DNA of 64,000 bases from Psychroserpens burtonensis DSM 12212 (GCF_000425305.1 NZ_KE384346.1:60919-124918); one strand, 5' to 3'. Shown: positions 53,481-63,348, counted from the stretch's first letter. The notes: a model not told the origin generated them from the sequence alone. Translations and numbers: made by a program.

Positions 53481-53505
53481 AATATTTGCTCATTTATACC
53501 TACTG

Positions 53506-53549
53506 CAAAGGTTGAAAATGAAGTGAATGTAAAATATGATTTTTATCAT
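53506..53549 (-). promoter_or_regulatory. Fnr-type box between ccoI and the Crp/Fnr gene
   Basis: ATGATTTTTATCAT at 53536-53549. On the minus strand a -7-like AACCTTTG (first base off consensus) begins at 53513, 36 nt from the box start, for ccoI. The same box lies 33-46 bp before the regulator's ATG on the plus strand, where no matching -7 element is seen; autoregulation is possible. Confidence 0.7.
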
Positions 53550-53582
53550 GTTTTCATTATTTTTGAAATAGAAATACTGGGT

Positions 53583-54260
53583 ATGAGTAGATGTGAACAT
53601 TGCATAGCAAGACAATTAAACTCAATACGAACATTGACTAAGGTGGAGTTAAAACGTGTGTCACATTGTAAGACCACCAAATACTATAAAAAAGGAGCTA
53701 TTATCTTTGATGAAGGAGACGCTTTAAACGGTGTGTTTTGCGTTCGTGACGGTATTGCTAAATTGACCAAGTTGAGTCCAAATGGTAAAGATCAAACTGT
53801 TAAATTATTGGGTAAAGGTGAACTTCTTGGTCAGCGGTCTGTAATAAGTAATGAGCGCAGCAATTTGAGTGCTGTTGCGCTTAATGATATTGAATTGTGT
53901 TATGTGCCAAAAGACCAAACAGTTGACCCTTTGCAAAACAATCAAGTATTTTCTTTTGATGTATTACAGCATTTGGCTAAAGATTTGCGACATGCTGAAA
54001 ACGATTTAATTGACATGGCGCATAAGACGGTAAAACAGCGCCTCGCACAAGCAATTATGTATGTTGATAAAACCTTTGATGTGGACGATAGCGGCCATTT
54101 AAATTTGATTTTATCAAGAGAGGACTATTCCAATTTTGTTGGGACTGCTACTGAGTCTGCAATACGAATTATCTCCCAGTTTAAGAAGGATAATTTGATT
54201 TCTACGCAAGGAAAACGGATAAAAATCGAGAATCTCGAAAAACTACAACGTATCGAATAG
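53583..54260 (+). CDS. Crp/Fnr-family transcription regulator
   Basis: 225 residues. Cyclic-nucleotide-binding-like sensor (about 20-145; YYKKGAIIFDEGDALNGVFCVRDGIAKLTKLSPNGKDQTVKLLGKGELLGQ) and a C-terminal winged helix (LSREDYSNFVGTATESAIRIISQFKKDNLI, recognition helix with TESAIR). The start at 53583 (MSRCEHCIARQL) gives an N-terminal C4-x2-C7, a further C29 and C53, so an oxygen-labile iron-sulfur cluster is possible, but spacing differs from E. coli FNR (C20-x2-C23-x5-C29). Candidate regulator of the five ATGAY-N4-RTCAT sites. Confidence 0.88.
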   Translation: MSRCEHCIARQLNSIRTLTKVELKRVSHCKTTKYYKKGAIIFDEGDALNGVFCVRDGIAKLTKLSPNGKDQTVKLLGKGELLGQRSVISNERSNLSAVALNDIELCYVPKDQTVDPLQNNQVFSFDVLQHLAKDLRHAENDLIDMAHKTVKQRLAQAIMYVDKTFDVDDSGHLNLILSREDYSNFVGTATESAIRIISQFKKDNLISTQGKRIKIENLEKLQRIE

Positions 54261-54314
54261 TTTTATAAAAACTTTACGATAATTGAACTGAAATAGTTGT
54301 ATTTTTATACAGCT

Positions 54315-55442
54315 ATGAAAGAACAAAATAAATTAAAAAAAGGTTTCGTTTTTAAACCTTATGAATCACCTCACCAGTCCCCTTTTGATAAGCTTTTTGA
54401 AATTTTTAAAGAATTAATTACACATACGTCTGGAGATTTTGATGAAGCTATTTCTTGGCTTCGAGAATTAGATAAGGAATATGAATTAACGACTGCTGAA
54501 TATTCTATTGATGATTTTATTGGAGACCTTAAAAAGAAAGGGTACATAAAAGAAGAAATTGATCCAGATGGAAATGGAGGTATGGCAATTACGGCAAAAA
54601 CAGAACGTGCTATTAGACAACAAGCTTTGGAGCATATCTTCGGAAAAATAAAGCGAAGTGGCCAAGGTAATCATAAAAGTAAAAGTCCGGGAATTGGAGA
54701 CGAGCATACTGGTGATTTTAGGAATTATCAATTTGGTGATGCTTTAGATAAAGTCTCAATGACCGAAAGTCTTCGTAACGCTCAAATTAATCACGGTATT
54801 GACAATTTCAATATTACTGAAGATGATTTGGTGGTTGAAGAGACCATGCACAAATCACAGATGAGTACCGTTTTGATGATTGATATTAGCCATAGTATGA
54901 TTTTGTATGGCGAGGATCGCATCACTCCAGCAAAGCGCGTTGCAATGGCTTTAGCAGAACTCATAACGACGCGTTACCCAAAAGATACGTTAGATATTAT
55001 TGTCTTCGGAAATGATTCTTGGCAAATAGAAATTAAAGATTTACCTTATTTAAAAGTAGGTCCTTATCACACAAATACAGTTGCAGGACTGCAATTGGCC
55101 ATGGATCTACTGCGAAGAAAACGTAATACTAATAAGCAGATTTTTATGATAACCGACGGGAAACCGAGTTGTTTAAAGTTACCTGATGGTCAATATTATA
55201 AAGATAGCAATGGGCTCAATCCATACATTACAAATAAATGTTACGCTATGGCAGGTCAAGCCAGAAAACTGCACATACCTATAACCACATTTATGATTGC
55301 TCAGGACCAATACTTGATGCAATTTGTTCAAGAATTTACAAAAGCTAATCAAGGCAAAGCTTTTTATACAGGTCTTAAAGGCTTAGGTGAAATGATTTTT
55401 GAAGATTATGAGACGAATAGGAAGAAACGTATAAAGGGGTAA
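54315..55442 (+). CDS. VWA-domain protein
   Basis: 375 residues, no signal peptide. The C-terminal von Willebrand A domain (about 175-375) has the MIDAS motif D-I-S-H-S in LMIDISHSMI, with downstream Thr and Asp positions (TNTVAGLQ, MITDGKPSC). The N-terminal part is helical and charged. Paired with the following AAA-ATPase, which is the classic MoxR-VWA arrangement of chaperone-like metal or cofactor insertion systems. The ATG at 54315 is preferred over the one at 54297. Confidence 0.88.
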   Translation: MKEQNKLKKGFVFKPYESPHQSPFDKLFEIFKELITHTSGDFDEAISWLRELDKEYELTTAEYSIDDFIGDLKKKGYIKEEIDPDGNGGMAITAKTERAIRQQALEHIFGKIKRSGQGNHKSKSPGIGDEHTGDFRNYQFGDALDKVSMTESLRNAQINHGIDNFNITEDDLVVEETMHKSQMSTVLMIDISHSMILYGEDRITPAKRVAMALAELITTRYPKDTLDIIVFGNDSWQIEIKDLPYLKVGPYHTNTVAGLQLAMDLLRRKRNTNKQIFMITDGKPSCLKLPDGQYYKDSNGLNPYITNKCYAMAGQARKLHIPITTFMIAQDQYLMQFVQEFTKANQGKAFYTGLKGLGEMIFEDYETNRKKRIKG

Positions 55443-55586
55443 GATCCCATCCCAAACTTCCCAGAGGGAAGTAGCAAATCGCAGATATTTTATATGAGAA
55501 TATCAAATAACAAAAAAATTATAATTATTAAATTTAAAAAGCCCAAAACAGTTCCCTTTCCTTTGGAAAGGGTTAGGGACAGGAAT
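55443..55586. repeat. Palindromes between the VWA and AAA genes
   Basis: Two perfect palindromes: ACTTCCC-AGA-GGGAAGT (55456-55472) and CCCTTTCC-TTT-GGAAAGGG (55554-55572), the latter followed by TTAGGGAC. Sequences of this kind recur between genes in Flavobacterium relatives. The second one ends 14 bp before the AAA start codon, so it may affect translation. Confidence 0.6.
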
Positions 55587-57053
55587 ATGAAAATTGAAAC
55601 TACAAAAACACTAGGAGAATTAAAAAAAGCAGGTTATCAATCAAAATCTATAAAAGATGAATTGCGTAATAACCTGATTGAAAAAATTAAAAATAAAGAG
55701 ACTGCTTTTGAAGGTGTACACGGTTACGAAAATACTGTGATTCCAGAATTAGAGCGCGCCATATTATCAAGACATAACATTAATTTATTAGGGCTTCGCG
55801 GACAAGCAAAAACAAGATTAGCACGTTTGATGTTGAATTTATTAGATGCGTATATTCCTGTGGTGGAAGGCTCTGAGATTAATGATGATCCATTACATCC
55901 AATATCCCGTTTTGCTAAGGAATTAATTATTGAAAAAGGTGATGATACACCAATTACATGGATGCATAGAAGCGAGCGTTTTGCTGAAAAACTGGCAACT
56001 CCAGATGTCACTGTAGCAGATTTAATTGGTGACGTAGATCCAATTAAAGCTGCGAACTTAAAATTAAGTTATGCAGATGATCGCGTGATTCATTACGGAA
56101 TGATACCAAGAGCTAACCGTTGCATTTTTGTGATCAATGAGTTACCAGATTTACAAGCGAGAATACAAGTCGCCTTATTTAATATTTTACAGGAAGGTGA
56201 TATTCAAATTCGTGGATTTAAATTAAGACTGCCTTTAGATGTGCAATTTATTTTTACTGCAAACCCTGAAGATTATACTAATAGAGGAAGCATAGTAACG
56301 CCTTTAAAAGATAGAATTGGGAGTCAGATTTTAACACATTATCCTACAGATATTGAAACGGCGCGTTTAATCACGGAGCAGGAAGCTAAAGTTGTAGAAG
56401 CTCAAAAAGATTCAGTTATTGTTCCAGATTTGGCGCGTGATCTTTTGGAGCAAATTGTATTTGAAGCAAGAGAAAGTGAATTCATAGATGCAAAAAGTGG
56501 TGTGAGTGCGCGTTTAAGTATAACCGCTTTAGAGAATTTGTTGAGTACAGCAGAACGTCGTGCTTTGCGAGTAGGAGACGATAAAACGATGTTACGATTG
56601 AGTGACTTTGTTGGGATTATACCATCAATCACAGGTAAAGTAGAGTTGGTTTATGAAGGCGAGCAAGAAGGTGCTGCAATGGTCGCTTATAATTTAATAG
56701 GTGAGGCAGTAAAGAGTTTGTTTCCAGAGTTCTTTCCGAAGATAGAAAAGTTAAAGAAAGAAGATGAAGATACGCCTTATGACGCTATTGTTTCTTGGTT
56801 TTTCAACGAACAAGATGGGTTTGAAATCTTAGATGATTTGAGAGATAAAGAATATATGGCTTTATTAGATGCTGTTTCTCCATTAGGAGATTTATTGGCA
56901 GAACATCAACCTAATCTTAAAAAAGAGGAAAGTTATTTTGTAAAGGAGTTTGTGCTTTGGGCTTTAGTAGAGTTTAAGCAGTTAAGTAAATACCGTTTTA
57001 CTAAAGGGATTCAATTTAAGGACCCTTATGGAAGTTATATTAGTGGGATATAA
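55587..57053 (+). CDS. MoxR-type AAA ATPase
   Basis: 488 residues. The P-loop reads LGLRGQAKTRLARLML (Walker A with Gln-Ala-Lys-Thr, as is usual in this subfamily) and Walker B is CIFVINELPDL. VMGDPI-type insert: LIGDVDPIKAANLKLSYADDRVIHYGMIPRANR. FTANPEDYTNRGSIVTPLKDRIGSQI marks sensor 1 and the arginine finger. A helical C-terminal domain of about 200 residues follows. Start at 55587 (MKIETTKTLGELKKAGY); the frame open upstream to 55494 crosses the palindromes and is rejected. Works with the VWA protein. Confidence 0.88.
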   Translation: MKIETTKTLGELKKAGYQSKSIKDELRNNLIEKIKNKETAFEGVHGYENTVIPELERAILSRHNINLLGLRGQAKTRLARLMLNLLDAYIPVVEGSEINDDPLHPISRFAKELIIEKGDDTPITWMHRSERFAEKLATPDVTVADLIGDVDPIKAANLKLSYADDRVIHYGMIPRANRCIFVINELPDLQARIQVALFNILQEGDIQIRGFKLRLPLDVQFIFTANPEDYTNRGSIVTPLKDRIGSQILTHYPTDIETARLITEQEAKVVEAQKDSVIVPDLARDLLEQIVFEARESEFIDAKSGVSARLSITALENLLSTAERRALRVGDDKTMLRLSDFVGIIPSITGKVELVYEGEQEGAAMVAYNLIGEAVKSLFPEFFPKIEKLKKEDEDTPYDAIVSWFFNEQDGFEILDDLRDKEYMALLDAVSPLGDLLAEHQPNLKKEESYFVKEFVLWALVEFKQLSKYRFTKGIQFKDPYGSYISGI

Positions 57054-57680
57054 TAACTAAGTATCTATACTTTTAATACTAGTATCGCAGAGATTAAAAG
57101 TCTCTGCGATTTTTTTTGTCTTGTTTTCTGTGTTGTTTCATGATTTAGTGAGGTAAATAGATGTTTAAATAGAAAGGAGCAATTTTAGTATCGTTAGCAA
57201 GCGCTTTTGGGTTTTCGTGAATTGCGTCTTTTAGAGTTTCTGTATAACACTTTTTTCAATGTTATCTAATGCTGTCTAGTTGCTGTTTTGTTTTACGATT
57301 TGTATTGACTTGTATGTCCTTTATGTATTAGGTTTTCTTTAATTAGTAGTTTTTATTTCATGTACACCAGACACTTTTATGTATTCTTTTGTAGACATAG
57401 TGTTTACGTTTTTGACGTTATAGAAGGTCAAATAAACACTATTTTATTATGATAATTATTGATAAGATAAGGTCTCTAGATTGGATTTGTTTTAAGCTGC
57501 TTTGACTCAAATTTGAGACTTAATACGTTGAATAGATTGTTTTTCTGCTGCCTTTTTATTCAGTTCAATAACGTATTTCATCGATTTTATTAATTTTTTA
57601 TGCACTTTATCGAGTTTATATTACACTTTATCTGAATAATTATTATATTTAGTTTTTGAAATTATAAATTTACACAGGAT
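57054..57680. other. Gene-free interval after the MoxR operon
   Basis: Apart from the terminator at 57084-57117 I see no gene, tRNA or repeat. The sequence is A/T-rich and has stops in every frame. Confidence 0.6.
57084..57117 (+). terminator. Rho-independent terminator of the VWA/MoxR operon
   Basis: Perfect 10-bp stem ATCGCAGAGA / TCTCTGCGAT, 7-nt loop and a run of eight Ts; 31 bp past the stop codon. Confidence 0.9.
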
Positions 57681-58044
57681 ATTGGAATTGTATATAATTT
57701 TTACAATGAAATATTTGGCCCCAAGCCTATGAAACTTTAATACCTATTTAATACAGCACTAGCTGTTACGTCGTGTCTTATTTTTCTGAAGTCTGTTTTA
57801 CAGATAACTTAGGATTATCTTATGTCATGCACGTAGTTAACAAATCGGTAATGCGCTTCATATTATTTTTTCAATATCTAATTAATCCAAAATACATTTC
57901 GTAATAACGAAAGTATGTCCCTCGTTGTGTCCACTACTATACATTGTATTAGTGTCGACACATCCAATAAAAAATTATTATTAATATAATAAAGTAAGGG
58001 ATTTACTTAAACAATGGTGCCATACATCATTAAAAACTATTATT
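57681..58044 (+). promoter_or_regulatory. Long leader of the T9SS surface protein, shared with its paralogue
   Basis: Two blocks recur upstream of the gene at 63349. Block A (57681-57734): ATTGGAATTGTA, a TACAAT arm, then ATATTTGGCCCCAAGCC and TATGAAA. Block B (about 57860-57924): TTTTTTCAATATCTAATTAATCC, then stem arms ATAC-A-TTTCG / CGAAA-GTAT and TCCCTCG. The region just before the ATG also matches (TACATCATTA). The blocks look like a conserved operator or a structured 5' untranslated RNA. Confidence 0.6.
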
Positions 58045-61000
58045 ATGAAAGCTGTTAACCACTTTAGAAGGCCTACAATCACAAGGGTATTTATTTTAAT
58101 TTTCTTGTTCGTTCTTAATACCGTTTTAGCGTTTGCTCAGCAATCTGAAGCTAATAACGTAACTAATTCCACCAGTAATACAGTCTCAAATCCATTTGAT
58201 ATCCAAGATATGTCTTCAGAGTCGTCTTTGACTATGTGTGAAACCACCGTTATAAACTTCTCGACTTTTGAAAGTGGATTAAATGGATGGACGATTGGTG
58301 GTGGCGATGCACAAAGAATAAATAATACGTCATGGTCGTATAATGGAAACTATAGTATAAGATTGAGGGATGATGATGCTACTGGTAATGCTTCTTCAAT
58401 TTTATCTCCGTTATTTAATATTTCGACACTTGACAAAGTAGATTTTAAATTCTTTTTCAAACCTAATGGAATGGAGAATGGAGAAGATTTTTTTATTGAG
58501 TATAGTAGTGATGCAGGTTCCAATTGGACTATTGTTGGAACTTTTGTTAGTGGTTCTGTTGCAAGTAAAACAGCAGATTTTGAGGCGACTACTTCAGCTA
58601 TAAGTTATAGTAAAACAGTAACTATATTTAAAACAGATCATTCATTTCCAGCCGGAAATAATGCGAGATTTAGAGTGCGTTGTGACGCAAGTGAAGATAA
58701 CGACATGATATATCTTGACGACGTTAAAATATCTGGAGTTTCATTTTGTACACCAACAAAAGCACCAGGAGGAATAACATCAAATTTAGATTTATGGCTA
58801 AAGGCAGATAAGTTAAATGGAATCACTCATGCATCAGATGGTTCTCCTGTTAGCCAATGGGTTGATATGGGTAAAGGAAATAATGCAGAGGTTGTGGTGC
58901 CTGGTCAAGAACCGGTTTACAGAAACAGTATTGCACGTAACTTTAATTTTAACCCTGTTATTGATTTTGAGAATAATCATACTACTGCAAATCGTGACAT
59001 GACCTATATTATTAGTAATGGAAGCAGAGATGAATTGAAAGGAACAGGTGGCTTTAACACAAATGATATGTTTGTTGTATTAATGCCAGACCCTACAATA
59101 ACAGCGTCAATGATTCCATTAGATACGTTTACAAGTACTGATCCAGACGGCGAGACTTATACTGAGGATATTACTGGATTTGGATATGGAGGATATACCG
59201 CTAGATTTCATAATGAAAGACTCGCGTATTGTATAGCGACGACGAATGAAACGTCCTCTAGTGATCCTAATTATGAAAATGGTTATGGTAGAGCCGATAC
59301 TGGGACGGGAACTGATTACAATCAAATACAAATAGTAAATGTTAGACAAAATGCTGCACTCTTAGATATGGAGTTGTTCTTCAATGCTAATCAAGTTGGA
59401 ACAGCAACTAATGATATTTCTAAATATAAAATGATTAATAATGGTAGATATTGGTTGGGAAGAAGTCAGTATTGGAATGGAAGTTTTGATGGTCGTATTG
59501 CTGAGGTTATTACTTATAATTCTAGAAAGTCTGATGGTGATTTAACACAAGAACGTAACAGAATTCAGTCTTACCTTGCTATTAAATACGGTATTACCTT
59601 AGGAGTAAATGGTACTTCGCAGGACTATGTGAATAGCAATGGAAATCTCATTTGGGATCAATCTCTTAACCTTGGTTATAATTATGATGTTGCAGGTATT
59701 GGTAGGGATGATGTTTCAGAATTATACCAAAAACAATCTAGAAGTGTCAATGATGCTGCAGATGTAGGAGGAAGAACTGAAGGAATTATAACTATGGGTT
59801 TAGATAATATATATGATACTAATACAACGAATATAACATCTAATCCCGTAAAGTTTGATAATAGGGAATACTTGGTATGGGGAAATAATGGTGAAGATTT
59901 AAATTTAGCGGCATCCACAATATCTGTAAATATGAGTTCAGGTATCTCTCCATCTTTAACTACAAATGTCTCTTTTACAGCAATGAAACGTGTTTGGAAA
60001 GTCATGGAAACTGGCGGAGATATCCCTTCGGTAAAAGTTAGAATACCACAAGATGCGATTAGAAATATCATACCTCCAGGCAGCTTTTATATGTTTATAT
60101 CTAGTACTGGTGTTTTTGACCCAACTGCAGATTATAGAATAATGACATCAGATGGTAATGGTAATCTTGAAACAGATTATGATTTTGATGGGACAAAATA
60201 CATCACTTTTGGATATGCTCCAAGAGTTGAAGTTGTACGTTCAGTATTGTTTGATGGAAATGTTGACTATGTGGATATGGAAGATGCCTTAAACCTAAAT
60301 AACTCTGAGTTCACTATTTCGGCATGGATAAAAAGAGATCCATCAGATTTTTATGTAAAATCAATTATTTCTAAAAGAGATAACCCTTTTACTAAAGGTT
60401 ATGATTTAAGAATTTTAAATACGAATAAAATTCAAATGTATTGGAAAAATGGATCTGACCAGATTTTAGTATCTAATACTGCTATTCCAAAGAATGAATG
60501 GCATCATGTTGCTGTGATTTATGATGGTACTCAAGCTTCTATATATATAGATGGTGTTTTAGATATTTCTGCCAACAGAACTAATCCAATTGATACAAAC
60601 GAATCTTTCTACATTGCAGCTGCTGGTAAAAATAGTCCGACACAACATTTTGGAGGGAATATTGATGAAGTTCGTGTTTGGGATATAGATCTTACTCCTG
60701 CTCAATTGAGATTTATTATGAATCAAGAAATAGAAGACAACTCTAATTTTGTTGCTGGTAAAATAATGCCAATAACAATTTCTAAAAATGATGTAGGATC
60801 TATTCCTTGGTCTAAGCTAGCAGGCTATTATCCAATGTCTGTGTATACCTATACAAATACTGAAGATGCTTCTGGAAATGGGCATCAAGGTGCTCTTAGG
60901 AATTTAAATACCGTAGATAGGCAAACAGCTCCATTACCATATGCATCGAATACTAATGGTAATTGGGAAACTAGTTCTACATGGGTTAATGGTGCACTTC

Positions 61001-62832
61001 AGACGATTCCAGGAACGAAGTCGATTGTGAATTCATCAACGTATATAGATTGGAATATTGTTCAAACCTCACACAATTTGACTTTAGATAATACTTCTAT
61101 TACTTCTGGAAACAGATCGCTACTAGGATTATTTGTGAATTCAAATAAAATAACTATTTCGGGAAACAACGCTACAAAAACTGGGTTTGGTTTGACTGTA
61201 ACACACTATTTGAAATTAAATGGTGATATCGACTTACAAGGTGAATCGCAATTAATACAAACTATAAAAAGTGATTTAGATATTTCAAGCTCTGGAAGTT
61301 TAGAAAAGGATCAGCAAGGAACTAGAGATTTATTTACTTATAATTATTGGTCTTCTCCTGTTGGAAGCACAAGTACGTTATCTAATAATACAAATTATAC
61401 AGTGAACTCCATCTTTAAAGATGGTACAAATACGGTTTCACCAATAAATATAAATTTTATAACCAGTGGATATGATGGTAATGCTGGTTCGCCAATTAGT
61501 ATAGCAGATTACTGGATTTGGAAGTTCGCCAATCAGCCAGATGATATGTATTCAGCTTGGCAACAGGTAAGAAGTACTGGTAATTTAAGTCCGGGTGAAG
61601 GGTTTACCATGAAGGGTGTTACCAATACTTCTGGGAACGTATCCTTAGAACAAAATTATGTGCTAAAGGGAAAACCTAATAATGGGGATATCACTTTACC
61701 TTTAACAGCAGGGAATGATTATTTAGTAGGGAACCCTTATGCTTCTGCAATAGATGCGCACGCTTTTATCATGGAAAATGCGCCTACTATTGAAGGTAGT
61801 GGTAATACAACAGGGACATTATATTTTTGGGAACATTGGGGTGGTGGTTCTCATAATTTAGCAGAATATCAAGGCGGTTACGCAACTTATAATTTAGCAG
61901 GCGCAGTTCCAGCTGTTGCTTATGGTACAGCAGATCCTGATGTAGACCAAAACTCATTGATAGGAACTAAACTTCCAGGTAGATATATTCCAGTTGGACA
62001 AGGCTTCTTTGTCGTAGGAGAAAACACAGGAACTATTAGATTTAATAATAGTCAGCGTATATTTAAAACTGAAGCGACTAGTGCATCTACGTTTATGAGA
62101 ACCGATTCGGCATCATCAAGTAATCAAGGCTCAGAAGGTAATGGTGACACACGAATGAAAATAGGACTAAAATTTAATTCTATCAATACATATACTCGAA
62201 AAATATTAGTTACAGCAGATGAAAATGCAACAATGGGCTATGATTGGGGTTATGATGCAGAGTTATACGAGAACCAAGCAGAAGATATGTATTGGTTGAT
62301 AGATGACGGTAAATTTGTAATTCAAGGTATTAATAACCTTACAACCGAAACAGTTCTTCCAATAGGTATCCATACATCAGAAGATGGTTCAAATAGTATC
62401 TCTATTGATAAATTAGAGAACATACCAGACGCTATGGATATCTTTATTCATGATATAGAATTAGGATTATATTTTAATCTTAAGGAAGCAGATTATAGTT
62501 TTACATCTCAAGCAGGTATTCACTTAGATCGTTTTGAAATTGTATTTAACAATGAAGACACCTTAAGTTTAGAAACGGCAGAAATAGAATCAAACATATT
62601 AGACATCTTATATGATAAAGATAATAAAGATATCACAATTTTAAATCCTCAAAATTTGAGTATTGAAGGCTATGAGCTCATTACAATACTAGGTCAAAGT
62701 GTATTAGTCTCAAATGCATTAACGACAGCGAATGAAATAAAGCTAGATACAAAATCATTAAGTATTGGGGCTTATGTTGTAAAAGTAAAAACCGAAAGAG
62801 AACATGTATCAAAGAAGGTTATGGTGAATTAG
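58045..62832 (+). CDS. Large T9SS-exported surface protein with lectin-like domains
   Basis: 1595 residues. Signal peptide to about residue 32 (ending AFAQ). Domains in order: a MAM-like beta domain (about 70-235, FESGLNGWTIGGGDAQRIN), a jellyroll region (about 245-520, LDLWLKADKLNG, typical of flavobacterial cell-surface proteins), a linker domain, a LamG-like concanavalin domain (about 731-905, VLFDGNVDYVDMEDALNL, FTISAWIKR), further beta domains (to about 1365), a pre-CTD domain (about 1369-1525), and a type A T9SS sorting domain at the end (about 1530-1595, GQSVL...GAYVVKVKTE...KKVMVN). Probably a surface adhesin or polysaccharide binder; no catalytic motif found. Confidence 0.88.
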   Translation: MKAVNHFRRPTITRVFILIFLFVLNTVLAFAQQSEANNVTNSTSNTVSNPFDIQDMSSESSLTMCETTVINFSTFESGLNGWTIGGGDAQRINNTSWSYNGNYSIRLRDDDATGNASSILSPLFNISTLDKVDFKFFFKPNGMENGEDFFIEYSSDAGSNWTIVGTFVSGSVASKTADFEATTSAISYSKTVTIFKTDHSFPAGNNARFRVRCDASEDNDMIYLDDVKISGVSFCTPTKAPGGITSNLDLWLKADKLNGITHASDGSPVSQWVDMGKGNNAEVVVPGQEPVYRNSIARNFNFNPVIDFENNHTTANRDMTYIISNGSRDELKGTGGFNTNDMFVVLMPDPTITASMIPLDTFTSTDPDGETYTEDITGFGYGGYTARFHNERLAYCIATTNETSSSDPNYENGYGRADTGTGTDYNQIQIVNVRQNAALLDMELFFNANQVGTATNDISKYKMINNGRYWLGRSQYWNGSFDGRIAEVITYNSRKSDGDLTQERNRIQSYLAIKYGITLGVNGTSQDYVNSNGNLIWDQSLNLGYNYDVAGIGRDDVSELYQKQSRSVNDAADVGGRTEGIITMGLDNIYDTNTTNITSNPVKFDNREYLVWGNNGEDLNLAASTISVNMSSGISPSLTTNVSFTAMKRVWKVMETGGDIPSVKVRIPQDAIRNIIPPGSFYMFISSTGVFDPTADYRIMTSDGNGNLETDYDFDGTKYITFGYAPRVEVVRSVLFDGNVDYVDMEDALNLNNSEFTISAWIKRDPSDFYVKSIISKRDNPFTKGYDLRILNTNKIQMYWKNGSDQILVSNTAIPKNEWHHVAVIYDGTQASIYIDGVLDISANRTNPIDTNESFYIAAAGKNSPTQHFGGNIDEVRVWDIDLTPAQLRFIMNQEIEDNSNFVAGKIMPITISKNDVGSIPWSKLAGYYPMSVYTYTNTEDASGNGHQGALRNLNTVDRQTAPLPYASNTNGNWETSSTWVNGALQTIPGTKSIVNSSTYIDWNIVQTSHNLTLDNTSITSGNRSLLGLFVNSNKITISGNNATKTGFGLTVTHYLKLNGDIDLQGESQLIQTIKSDLDISSSGSLEKDQQGTRDLFTYNYWSSPVGSTSTLSNNTNYTVNSIFKDGTNTVSPININFITSGYDGNAGSPISIADYWIWKFANQPDDMYSAWQQVRSTGNLSPGEGFTMKGVTNTSGNVSLEQNYVLKGKPNNGDITLPLTAGNDYLVGNPYASAIDAHAFIMENAPTIEGSGNTTGTLYFWEHWGGGSHNLAEYQGGYATYNLAGAVPAVAYGTADPDVDQNSLIGTKLPGRYIPVGQGFFVVGENTGTIRFNNSQRIFKTEATSASTFMRTDSASSSNQGSEGNGDTRMKIGLKFNSINTYTRKILVTADENATMGYDWGYDAELYENQAEDMYWLIDDGKFVIQGINNLTTETVLPIGIHTSEDGSNSISIDKLENIPDAMDIFIHDIELGLYFNLKEADYSFTSQAGIHLDRFEIVFNNEDTLSLETAEIESNILDILYDKDNKDITILNPQNLSIEGYELITILGQSVLVSNALTTANEIKLDTKSLSIGAYVVKVKTEREHVSKKVMVN

Positions 62833-62855
62833 TTAGTTTTTTAAATTAAGTCAAT

Positions 62856-62886
62856 AAAAAGGCTGCCTCCTAGAGGTGGCCTTTTT
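62856..62886 (+). terminator. Rho-independent terminator of the surface-protein gene
   Basis: Stem AAAAAGGC-TGCCTC / GAGG-TGGCCTTTTT with a small loop, followed by G and a further T-run; 24 bp past the stop codon. Confidence 0.85.
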
Positions 62887-63107
62887 GTTTTAAGATGATC
62901 TTATCTTTTGAAGAAAACTAAAAGTATAATCGGCTTTATTTTGTAATTTATTGATAAGTAGTAATCTATGTGGTTAGTGTTATGTGTTTAAAAGGACTAT
63001 CACATAATCGATTATATTAACCTTTTTACTCATTTGAACGAGAATGTAATGCAAATTATCGGGTTTGTAATCGATGTGCTGTACTTTGATTCTACCTTTG
63101 GTCTTGT
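62887..63107. other. Gene-free A/T-rich spacer
   Basis: Nothing recognised between the terminator and the conserved leader of the next gene. Confidence 0.5.
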
Positions 63108-63348
63108 ATTGGAATTGTAGTATTTACAATTAAATATTTGGCCCCAAGCCTATGAAATTAATTATTCATTTTAATTTCAAAATATTTTTTCAATGCAAGA
63201 TTAATCCTAATACTTTTCATAAGCGAAGTATTCTCCCTCAAGTGCAAAGGTTTACATATAAACCTTAAAAACACACAAGTATTAAATAAAGAGAATTTAA
63301 CTAAGCGATGATGTTTTACATCATTATTATTATTATTAACATGTAATT
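63108..63348 (+). promoter_or_regulatory. Leader of the short T9SS paralogue
   Basis: Block A at 63108-63157 and block B at about 63181-63242 are the counterparts of those before the large gene. In block B the stem arms are AATACTT / AAGTATT, different in sequence from the first copy yet still paired, then the same TCCCTC. Another hairpin GATGATGT / ACATCATT precedes the start codon. Confidence 0.6.

Noticed and set aside
53457-53582. Longer N terminus for the Crp/Fnr protein
   Set aside because: It overlaps the divergent ccoI gene and the promoter box; ATG 53583 is typical.
55494-55586. Longer N terminus for the MoxR ATPase
   Set aside because: It would translate the intergenic palindrome; the start at 55587 fits the family.
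57118-57680. tRNA or small RNA gene
   Set aside because: No cloverleaf, T-loop motif or conserved stem could be found by eye.
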